A DNA stretch of 5,050 nt from contig QNDJ01000168.1 in the NCBI GenBank assembly GCA_003644825.1, positions 1 to 5,050 of the forward strand, written 5' to 3'. This DNA is from B21-G16 sp003644825 [NCBI: Candidatus Zhuqueibacterota bacterium] (GTDB taxonomy: Bacteria > SM23-31 > B21-G16). Positions 1-5,050 of this stretch are shown here, piece after piece. Numbering within the stretch: the first letter of the stretch is position 1; every line of letters begins with the position of its first letter. The notes below the pieces were generated by a model. It saw only the letters and a program-made list of their open reading frames with translations. It did no database searches and was not told the DNA's origin. The position numbers and the translations under genes were made by a program.

Positions 1-274
1 ATCTAATTGGTATATTATTTCCAAAGAGTGAGAATACGAAAAATAAAATTATGAAAATAACCAGTATAAGTTATTTTTAAATACAGGTTGTAAATGAACA
101 GGATACCTGACCCTCGGAAATAATTTTGTATGAATCGTAGGGTCGGGTATCCTATCCTGCCTGGCTGAGAAAAATTCTATTCCTACCTGTGTATTTATTG
201 AGGCTTATGTTATTTTGTATAATCTATATAATTCGTTGTTTCTTTAAGAATTATAAATCAGAAAAAATTAAAAA
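1..274. other. Non-coding stretch downstream of the lysine aminotransferase gene
   Basis: I see no supportable gene here. Apart from the nested inverted repeat at 79-196, the sequence is AT-rich. Short plus-strand reading frames at the left edge (one open to about position 78) are too short and featureless to call, although one could be the tail of a gene lying to the left. A short near-duplicate, ATTTTGTATGAATC at 123-136 and ATTTTGTATAATC at 212-224, lies inside and just to the right of the repeat. GTTATTTT occurs at 70-77 and 209-216, flanking the repeat. Just after the aminotransferase stop the minus strand is T-rich but has no convincing stem before it, so I do not call a terminator. Confidence 0.5.
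79..196. repeat. Nested inverted-repeat element (possible MITE, REP-like repeat or structured RNA)
   Basis: The inner arms are AGGATACCTGACCCT at 100-114 and AGGGTCGGGTATCCT at 139-153. They are complementary over 15 bp apart from one position, which would be a G-U pair in a plus-strand transcript and an A-C mismatch in a minus-strand one. The loop is 24 nt. C115-G116-G117 can extend the stem against 135-137 if T138 bulges out. Outer arms, AAATACAGGT at 79-88 and ACCTGTGTATTT at 185-196, pair with a two-base bulge. ATCCT is also repeated in tandem (149-153, 154-158), which allows an alternative pairing of CAGGAT (99-104) with ATCCTG (154-159). No T-run follows the stem on either strand, so it is not a classic intrinsic terminator. 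It lies downstream of the lysine aminotransferase gene. It could be a non-coding mobile repeat, a 3' mRNA-stabilising structure or a small RNA; the structure is seen, the role is not known. Confidence 0.6.
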
Positions 275-1606
275 CTAATCAGATAATATTTCTTTTAGTG
301 ATTTATGTAAAATATTAATTGCTTCATCAATATGCTTTTCTTCAATTATAAGAGGTGGTCTGAATCTTATAGAATTAGAACCACACGGTAGTGATAGAAC
401 TTTATTTTCGTAAAGTTTTTTTCTTATTTGGTCTCTTTTTTCTGTTGTAGGAAGGTCAAATGCTATCATTAACCCCCTACCTCTTATATTGCTGATTTTT
501 TCTTTAAAGTTATCCTGAAGATTATTGAGTTTGTTAAGAAAATAATTTCCCATTTTTTCTGCATTTTCAATCAGATTTTCTTCATCGATAATTTCGAGAT
601 ATTTCTGGAATCTTACCATATCGACAAGGTTTCCACCCCAGGTAGAATTTATCCTGCTTGCTTCTTCAAAAACATTATTTTTAACTTTTTTTATTCTGTT
701 GCTGCAGAGTATACCACAGACCTGTGTTTTTTTCCCGAAAGCCATAATATCAGGTGCAACTTCAAAATGCTCGTATGCCCACATTTTCCCGGTAAGTCCA
801 ACGCCAGTTTGAACCTCATCAAAAATCAGAAGTATATCATTTTCATCTGCTATTTTTCTGAGTTCCTGAAAGAATTCTCTTCTGAAATGATTATCTCCAC
901 CTTCACCCTGAATCGGTTCAATAATTATTCCTGCGATATCATCTCCTTCTTTTTCAATTACTTCATTTATCTGGTCGATACTCTGTTGTTCCAGTTCCTG
1001 AACTTTTTTAAGGTTTTCATCGTTAATCGGGAAGGTAATTTTTGGGTTGATTATTCTGGGCCAGTTAAATTTTGGGAAATATTTTGTTTTTCGTGGGTCA
1101 AAAGTATTTGTCATAGAAAGGGTATATCCTGTTCTTCCGTGAAAAGCCTGCTTAAAGTGAATTATTTTATGTCCCTTTTCTTCTTTTAATCCTTTTTCAA
1201 AGTTTTTTCTTACTTTCCAGTCAAAAGCAGTTTTAAGAGCATTTTCAACAGCAAGAGCCCCACCACTTATTAAAAATAGATTTGGTAATTCTTCAGGGAT
1301 TCCTATTCTTGAGAAAGTTTCAACGAATTCTGCCATTTCAACAGTATAAACATCAGAATTGCTTGGTTTGTTTACGGCTACATACCCCAGTTTTTCCTTA
1401 AATTCTTTAGTTGTCATTTTTGGATGGTTCATTCCTACAGGAGAAGTTGCAAAAAATGAAAATAAATCCAGATAGTTTACTCTATTTTTTGAATCATAAA
1501 TATACATTCCCTGACTTTTTTTAAGGTCACAAACAAGCCCCATAACATCAGGAAGCATATGTTTTGATATTACCTTATGTACATCTTCAGGTTTGATACT
1601 ACTCAT
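275..1606 (-). CDS. lat: L-lysine 6-aminotransferase (PLP-dependent, class III)
   Basis: This enzyme moves the epsilon-amino group of L-lysine to 2-oxoglutarate, giving glutamate and allysine (2-aminoadipate 6-semialdehyde), which cyclises to piperideine-6-carboxylate. It is cytosolic and uses pyridoxal phosphate. The 443-residue protein resembles Mycobacterium tuberculosis Lat (about 449 residues) along its whole length. Shared blocks include NKPSNSDVY (79-87), GGALAVENALK (115-125), AFHGR (154-158), EPIQGEGGD (230-238), FDEVQTG (262-268), FGKKTQVCG (290-298) and RINSTWGGN (318-326). By alignment with that enzyme from memory, K292 is the Schiff-base lysine, D263 contacts the pyridine nitrogen, E235 is the substrate-gating glutamate, and N320, T322 and R414 match further active-site residues. 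The block from the PLP lysine to the NSTWGG motif distinguishes LAT from ornithine and GABA aminotransferases. The start has a strong Shine-Dalgarno (AAGGAGA, 7 nt upstream). The stop is TAG, with a TAA eight codons later in frame. It is the last gene of the apparent three-gene operon, 49 bp after the MttB-like gene. The main uncertainty is the physiological role: lysine catabolism, osmolyte synthesis or something tied to the methyltransferases. Confidence 0.93.
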   Translation of the reverse strand: MSSIKPEDVHKVISKHMLPDVMGLVCDLKKSQGMYIYDSKNRVNYLDLFSFFATSPVGMNHPKMTTKEFKEKLGYVAVNKPSNSDVYTVEMAEFVETFSRIGIPEELPNLFLISGGALAVENALKTAFDWKVRKNFEKGLKEEKGHKIIHFKQAFHGRTGYTLSMTNTFDPRKTKYFPKFNWPRIINPKITFPINDENLKKVQELEQQSIDQINEVIEKEGDDIAGIIIEPIQGEGGDNHFRREFFQELRKIADENDILLIFDEVQTGVGLTGKMWAYEHFEVAPDIMAFGKKTQVCGILCSNRIKKVKNNVFEEASRINSTWGGNLVDMVRFQKYLEIIDEENLIENAEKMGNYFLNKLNNLQDNFKEKISNIRGRGLMIAFDLPTTEKRDQIRKKLYENKVLSLPCGSNSIRFRPPLIIEEKHIDEAINILHKSLKEILSD

Positions 1607-1613
1607 AGTATAA

Positions 1614-1620
1614 TCTCCTT
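1614..1620 (-). promoter_or_regulatory. Shine-Dalgarno site of the lysine aminotransferase gene
   Basis: The minus strand reads AAGGAGA followed by the 7-nt spacer TTATACT and then ATG at 1606-1604. This is the best ribosome binding site in the window and fixes the lat start. Having its own strong site suggests the gene is translated independently of its upstream neighbour, whose stop is 49 bp away. Confidence 0.8.
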
Positions 1621-1655
1621 TTTTGTATTTACAATTATCGTGCGATTCTTTATCG

Positions 1656-3128
1656 TTAAAGAACTTTTAATTTATCAAATAATTTTAGTTTATGATTACC
1701 GGTAGCGGTTTTCATTATCGAAACAAGTTCTTTAATTTTATTTTTGTCTAGGGATGGTTCTGGTTTTTTCTTCAGGATTTTTTGAACTGTTTCGTGAGCT
1801 CTTTCTCCGGCGTTTTTTTCTAAAATTTTTCCTTCTCCCCCAAGGACATTTCTATCGATAACATCGGATGGGGAAAAGTATTCTTTTTTATGCCATTTTA
1901 TAGTTAATGGTGATGAGAGGAAATGGTCTCCTTTATAAATGTTACCGATAAGGTCTTCAGTAAGATTTTCACCTCTTCTTGCTATTCCTTCAATTAATCT
2001 TAGTGCCATACCGCAGATTTCATTATCAATTACCAATTTTTCAAGGCTCTGTGTGCTTTCAAAGTTAAGCATTCCCGGTCCAGAAACAACATTTATTCCA
2101 GCCAGTGCAGCAAGCACAGCCCCAGTAGCACTCTCAATACCTGCCTGTGAATCGAGGATTTTAGCATCACTCAATCCCATATAAGCGTGAGTTGGTAAAC
2201 CGAATTTTTTTCCTATCTGACTGTAAGCTACATCAATCATCATTGTTTCAATAGCACCCATAGGTGTAGTACCTTTTCTCATATCAAAGGCTGATGGTGA
2301 CCCACCATAAATTACAGGCGCTCCTGGTTTTACTGCCTGGGAAATAACTATTCCGCTTAGAGTTTCTGCGGTGTGTTGAACGAGAGTTCCCGCAAGTGTA
2401 ACCGGGGCAGTTGCACCGGAAAGGGGCATCGATACAAATTCCGTGGGAATCCCCACTTTTGCACACTCAATAACGCTCTGGCAGGTAAGTTTGCTCCATT
2501 TTAAAGGAGGTGATGGACAGGCATCAAAAATTGCAAGGGGCTTCTCCTTCAGGTTATTTGAGTCCCCACGAATTACCTCGAGCATTTTAAACATAAGCTG
2601 TATTCCATCCGTAGAGAAAATTCCTGTGATAACAGGTTTTCTACAATAAAGAAGAGCAATAAGCAATCTGTATGAATCCGCAATTTCCTCAGGAACATCC
2701 GATGAGATTATACCCGTGCTCTGAGCCTTGATATATTCTAATCTATCAGTGAGAGCTGAAAAATTTATAAGGTCATCTGTTTCAGCTTTTCTGATTGATT
2801 TTGAAGGGTAATCCAGTATATTCAGAGCTGCAGAACCGGGGTTGAAATAAACATTATCTTTTTCCAGTACAAGAGATAAATTTTCTTCTCTGTCATAAAT
2901 ATTGATAGATTTTGGAACACTGCTTAATGCTTTTTCTATGTCATTTTCATTGAAATAAGCTTTTGAATCTTTGAAATCTACTTTTATTCCGGAGCTTTCC
3001 AGTATTTGAAGTGCTTCATTGTTTTCTATATAAATGCCCTGTTTTTTCAAAACATAATAAGCACTGGAAATGATGAGTTTTTCAAAATTTTCATCAAGGA
3101 GTTCGAGTTTTGGACGTCTGGTTGTCAT
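1656..3128 (-). CDS. MttB-superfamily (trimethylamine methyltransferase-like) protein, non-pyrrolysine
   Basis: Members of this family (Pfam MTTB) transfer a methyl group from a methylated or quaternary amine to the cobalt of a corrinoid protein in the cytosol. The family includes pyrrolysine-containing MttB for trimethylamine, and pyrrolysine-free enzymes for glycine betaine (MtgB), carnitine (MtcB), proline betaine (MtpB) and gamma-butyrobetaine (MtyB). The 490-residue length matches the usual 470-500. Family-like features include an N-terminal helical part with VLKKQGIYIENNEAL (26-40), FNPGSAALNILD (95-106), then the barrel with KPVITGIFSTDG (164-175), PSPPLKW (205-211), SGATAPVTLAGTLVQHTAE (237-255), GAPVIYGGSPSAFDMRKG (269-286) and LSDAKILDSQAGIESATG (319-336). 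The last block is where pyrrolysine sits in archaeal MttB (about residue 334). Here the reading frame is continuous and has no amber codon, so pyrrolysine is absent. The start is ATG, with AAAGG about 10 nt upstream. The gene lies between the homocysteine methyltransferase (79 bp upstream) and lat. The substrate cannot be read from the sequence, and no corrinoid-binding partner is in view. Confidence 0.87.
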   Translation of the reverse strand: MTTRRPKLELLDENFEKLIISSAYYVLKKQGIYIENNEALQILESSGIKVDFKDSKAYFNENDIEKALSSVPKSINIYDREENLSLVLEKDNVYFNPGSAALNILDYPSKSIRKAETDDLINFSALTDRLEYIKAQSTGIISSDVPEEIADSYRLLIALLYCRKPVITGIFSTDGIQLMFKMLEVIRGDSNNLKEKPLAIFDACPSPPLKWSKLTCQSVIECAKVGIPTEFVSMPLSGATAPVTLAGTLVQHTAETLSGIVISQAVKPGAPVIYGGSPSAFDMRKGTTPMGAIETMMIDVAYSQIGKKFGLPTHAYMGLSDAKILDSQAGIESATGAVLAALAGINVVSGPGMLNFESTQSLEKLVIDNEICGMALRLIEGIARRGENLTEDLIGNIYKGDHFLSSPLTIKWHKKEYFSPSDVIDRNVLGGEGKILEKNAGERAHETVQKILKKKPEPSLDKNKIKELVSIMKTATGNHKLKLFDKLKVL

Positions 3129-3138
3129 AACTTATATA

Positions 3139-3143
3139 CCTTT
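3139..3143 (-). promoter_or_regulatory. Shine-Dalgarno site of the MttB-like gene
   Basis: The minus strand reads AAAGG, then 10 nt (TATATAAGTT), then the ATG at 3128-3126. This moderate site supports the chosen start, which also gives the usual N-terminus for the family. Confidence 0.55.
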
Positions 3144-3167
3144 ATTTTTATGTAATGAAGAAGGAAA

Positions 3168-3186
3168 AATTTCTTCAGAAGAAATT
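3168..3186 (-). terminator. Perfect 19-bp hairpin after the homocysteine methyltransferase gene (weak terminator or processing site)
   Basis: AATTTCTTC (3168-3176) and GAAGAAATT (3178-3186) are perfectly complementary around one central base. In RNA this gives an 8-bp stem with a 3-nt loop. Read on the minus strand, the stem runs into a short U-run (AAATTTTTCC), which resembles a weak intrinsic terminator 22 bp after the stop codon. A second small palindrome, GAAATTTAATTTC at 3197-3209, overlaps that stop codon. The stem is AT-rich, so termination would be partial at best. It could instead attenuate or process the transcript entering the MttB-like gene. Confidence 0.35.
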
Positions 3187-3207
3187 ATTAAATGGAGAAA
3201 TTTAATT

Positions 3208-4101
3208 TCATTTTTTTTGATTATTTTGAAAAACCGTTTCATAAATCTTTTTTATAAATTCGGGTGTTGTGCCACAGCAGCCGCCGACTATTTTTGCACC
3301 TGAGGAAATAATTTCAGGTATATCTTTTGAGTATTCTTCTGGTGATTGTTTATACACCGTTTTACCATGTTCGAAGACAGGTTGTCCTGCATTTGCTTCA
3401 GCAAGGAGAGGGAGTTTTGTGTATTTTCTCATTTCTCTGACAAGTGGTATAAAATCCTTACTACCAAGTGAACAATTTGAGCCTACCACTGAGGTTCCTT
3501 CATCTTCAAAAGATTTAAAAGAAGTTTCAATATTATCACCCATTACTGTTCTAAATCCTTTTGGACCTTTGTTAAATGTCATAGAAGTAAAAACGGGAAT
3601 ATCCTGTGTAATTTTTCTAATAGCTTTCAATGCACAGAGGGCTTCTCTTTTATCGAACATAGTTTCAATAATGAAGAAATCGACGCCACCTTTTAAGAGG
3701 GCATCAGCCTGTTCTTCAAAGACCTCAATAAATTCGTTCTCGGAGTATTCACCTACAGGCTTGAGGAACTTACCAGTGGGGCCTATGTCACCGGCAACAT
3801 ATTTTTCTTCGGGGCAAACAGATTTTGCGTTTTTAACTGCCTGCAGGTTAATTTCGAACACTTTTTTCTCAAGTCCTTTTCCTGAGAGTTTAATTCTGTT
3901 AGCTCCAAAAGTATTTGTCAGAACTGCATCAGCTCCTGCTTCGAAGTATTGTTTATGAAAGCCGGATATTGTTTCAGGTCTGGTTAGGTTCCAGCTTTCA
4001 GGTGCTTCATCACCTATACCGGCGCTCATTATGAGTGTGCCCATTGCACCATCAAGAAGAAATACTCTTTCATCTATTCTTTCAAGTACCGATTTTTTCA
4101 T
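3208..4101 (-). CDS. Stand-alone homocysteine S-methyltransferase (MetH N-terminal module type)
   Basis: This zinc enzyme activates homocysteine as a thiolate and methylates it to methionine in the cytosol. The 297 residues form one homocysteine-methyltransferase barrel. LLDGAMGT (15-22) is the family start motif, followed by TNTFGANRIKL (62-72), GDIGPTG (104-110), IIETMFD (144-150), GSNCSLG (207-213), AEANAGQP (234-241) and GGCCGTTPE (273-281). C210, C275 and C276 are the expected zinc ligands, with the same 65-residue spacing I recall for Thermotoga maritima MetH (C207, C272, C273). The sequence is closer to that MetH module than to betaine- or S-methylmethionine-specific enzymes. However, the folate-binding, cobalamin-binding and reactivation domains of full MetH (over 1100 residues) are absent, and the frame ends cleanly in TGA. 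It therefore probably takes its methyl group from a separate methyl-corrinoid protein, or less likely directly from a small methyl donor. The ATG start places the barrel motif at residue 15, as expected, although the Shine-Dalgarno is weak. It is the first gene of the apparent operon and is divergent from the permease gene. Confidence 0.88.
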   Translation of the reverse strand: MKKSVLERIDERVFLLDGAMGTLIMSAGIGDEAPESWNLTRPETISGFHKQYFEAGADAVLTNTFGANRIKLSGKGLEKKVFEINLQAVKNAKSVCPEEKYVAGDIGPTGKFLKPVGEYSENEFIEVFEEQADALLKGGVDFFIIETMFDKREALCALKAIRKITQDIPVFTSMTFNKGPKGFRTVMGDNIETSFKSFEDEGTSVVGSNCSLGSKDFIPLVREMRKYTKLPLLAEANAGQPVFEHGKTVYKQSPEEYSKDIPEIISSGAKIVGGCCGTTPEFIKKIYETVFQNNQKK

Positions 4102-4106
4102 ATATT

Positions 4107-4172
4107 ATCTTGATAATTAGTTTATGTTTAATTAGATTATAATTTAATTGAAATAAAAATATTAGTCAAGAT
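4107..4172. promoter_or_regulatory. Symmetric divergent promoter region
   Basis: The 78-bp gap between two divergent starts has dyad symmetry centred at 4139.5. The palindrome ATTATAAT (4136-4143) sits in the middle. ATCTTGA (4107-4113) and TCAAGAT (4166-4172) are mirror-placed outer arms, and scattered symmetric bases lie between. Each strand has a -35-like hexamer in an arm: TTGATA at 4110-4115 on plus and TTGACT at 4169-4164 on minus. With 17-bp spacing these pair with weak -10-like TAGATT (4133-4138, plus) and TAAATT (4146-4141, minus). The better TATAAT elements in the centre are 22 bp away, too far for a standard sigma-70 promoter. The two promoters would face each other and overlap. 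The symmetry is seen directly; promoter function is inference, and AT-rich DNA makes -10-like hits common. Confidence 0.4.
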
Positions 4173-4179
4173 TTATTTT

Positions 4180-5050
4180 ATGTTTATAATACCTAGATAT
4201 GTAATAAAAGAACATATAGGGCCTTTTTTTGTTGGTCTTGGTGTGATATTATTTATATTTTTAACAAATTTTATTGCCCAGAATTTTAATATTCTTATTG
4301 GAAAAGGATTAAAGATTAATGTAATATTAGAGCTTATTTTTTTAAATTTGGCCTGGATTGTAGCGCTGGCTGTTCCAATGGCGGTATTAATTGCAACATT
4401 GATGGCATTTGGTAGATTTTCTGGTGATAATGAGATTATTGCAATAAAATCGTGTGGAGTCAGTTTTTATTATATGATAGCTCCTGTTCTGATTATTGCG
4501 GGGATAATTGCCTTTGGAATAGTCGAATTTAATAATGAGGTTCTTCCAGATGCGAACCACAAAGCAAGATTGTTGATGTCTGATATATGGAGAAAAAAAC
4601 CGAATCTATCCTTTGAAGAAGGTGTGTTTTCATCAAAAGATTTGATTGAAAATTACAGAATATTAATCAAAAAAATTGATAAAGGAACAGACTGGATATA
4701 TAATATCACAATTTTTGACAGGTCTGAACAGGATGTTATGCGGACAATTCTGGCTGAAAAAGGTACAATGGTTTTTTCCGAAGAAACAGAGACCCTCATT
4801 CTCACTTTATATAATGGCGAACTACACGAAGTTGATTTAAAAAACCTTGAGAACTATAGAAGATTAAAGTTTGAAAAAAATAAATTTCATATTCCAGTAT
4901 CAAATATGCAGTTGAGAAGGAGCCTGGAAGGCCCAAGAGGAGATAGAGAAATGTCTGCCAGTATGATGATGCAAGAAGTAAGAAAAGAAAAAAAATCAAT
5001 TGAAAGGTGTAAAAAGGAAATTGAAAAAATTTTTAAAACAAAACTTAAAC
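4180..5050 (+). CDS. LptF/LptG-family permease (YjgP/YjgQ), 3' end beyond the window
   Basis: This inner-membrane protein would pair with a partner permease and the ATPase LptB to extract lipopolysaccharide for transport to the outer membrane. The window holds 290 codons from ATG at 4180, and the frame is still open at the edge. An in-frame TAA at 4129-4131 and no earlier ATG support this start; the Shine-Dalgarno is poor (AAGA). Hydrophobic segments at about 12-33, 47-76 and 97-117 match the first three membrane helices. The conserved YjgP/YjgQ stretches are RYVIKEHIGPF (6-16), VPMAVLIATLMAFGRFSGDN (65-84), IKSCGVSF (89-96) and NNEVLPDANHKARLL (118-132). Residues about 138-248 are hydrophilic with alternating strands, fitting the periplasmic jelly-roll domain. 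A strongly charged stretch (264-290) with coiled-coil character should precede helix 4, which lies outside. Whether it is LptF or LptG cannot be decided from this half. It is divergent from the methyltransferase operon and is probably functionally unrelated to it. Confidence 0.88.
   Translation, partial: MFIIPRYVIKEHIGPFFVGLGVILFIFLTNFIAQNFNILIGKGLKINVILELIFLNLAWIVALAVPMAVLIATLMAFGRFSGDNEIIAIKSCGVSFYYMIAPVLIIAGIIAFGIVEFNNEVLPDANHKARLLMSDIWRKKPNLSFEEGVFSSKDLIENYRILIKKIDKGTDWIYNITIFDRSEQDVMRTILAEKGTMVFSEETETLILTLYNGELHEVDLKNLENYRRLKFEKNKFHIPVSNMQLRRSLEGPRGDREMSASMMMQEVRKEKKSIERCKKEIEKIFKTKLK

Noticed and set aside
1-78. Plus-strand frame open from the left edge to a TAA near position 78, considered as the end of a neighbouring gene
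   Set aside because: About 25 codons without any recognisable sequence cannot be distinguished from chance.
100-153. Inner inverted repeat considered as an intrinsic terminator for lat
   Set aside because: No U-run follows the stem on either strand, and the 24-nt loop is larger than usual for terminators.
123-224. Near-duplicate ATTTTGTAT-AATC at 123-136 and 212-224, considered as a direct repeat of a mobile element
   Set aside because: It is only 13 matching AT-rich bases with a one-base indel, and one copy lies in the loop of the inner hairpin; too weak to call alone.
275-277. TAG stop of lat considered as a possible pyrrolysine codon, given the MttB-like neighbour
   Set aside because: The family ends at this point, read-through would add only seven residues before TAA, and the MttB-like gene itself has no internal amber codon.
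767-1189. Plus-strand open frame of 140 codons opposite lat
   Set aside because: Antisense to highly conserved aminotransferase motifs, with a low-complexity phenylalanine- and serine-rich translation typical of a shadow frame.
3269-3958. Long plus-strand open frame (229 codons) opposite the homocysteine methyltransferase gene
   Set aside because: It lies wholly antisense to a gene with a clear family identity, has no recognisable motifs and no convincing ribosome binding site; it is a shadow frame.
4802-4999. Minus-strand open frame of 65 codons with a hydrophobic translation
   Set aside because: Its hydrophobicity comes from reading lysine-rich codons of the permease gene backwards; there is no independent evidence for a gene.

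Overview
The window is AT-rich bacterial chromosome (about one-third G+C by eye). It carries three genes on the minus strand that look like one operon, and a divergent gene on the plus strand that runs off the right edge. The plus-strand gene is an LptF/LptG-type lipopolysaccharide-export permease, so the organism is most likely a diderm bacterium. A corrinoid-type methyltransferase and a stand-alone homocysteine methyltransferase module suggest an anaerobic or corrinoid-using lifestyle. No genus can be named. The three complete genes end in TAG, TAA and TGA, so the standard code is consistent and nothing points to a recoded stop.

Layout from left to right. Positions 1-274 hold no gene I can support. 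They contain a nested inverted repeat (79-196) whose inner 15-bp arms are the strongest secondary-structure signal in the window. Positions 275-1606 (minus) encode L-lysine 6-aminotransferase. Positions 1656-3128 (minus) encode an MttB-superfamily methyltransferase with no in-frame amber codon. Positions 3208-4101 (minus) encode a homocysteine S-methyltransferase of the MetH N-terminal-module type. Positions 4102-4179 are a 78-bp divergent intergenic region with dyad symmetry and candidate face-to-face promoters. Positions 4180-5050 (plus) encode the first 290 residues of the LptF/LptG-family permease.

The minus-strand genes would be transcribed in the order homocysteine methyltransferase, MttB-like protein, lysine 6-aminotransferase, with gaps of 79 and 49 bp. 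The first two fit a methyl-transfer chain: a quaternary or methylated amine gives a methyl group to a corrinoid protein, which passes it to homocysteine to make methionine. The corrinoid protein itself is not in the window. The third gene removes the epsilon-amino group of lysine. One speculative reading that joins all three is salvage of an N-methylated lysine-like compound, with methyl groups going to methionine and the demethylated amine going to allysine and 2-aminoadipate. The gene families are well supported; the joint pathway is inference.
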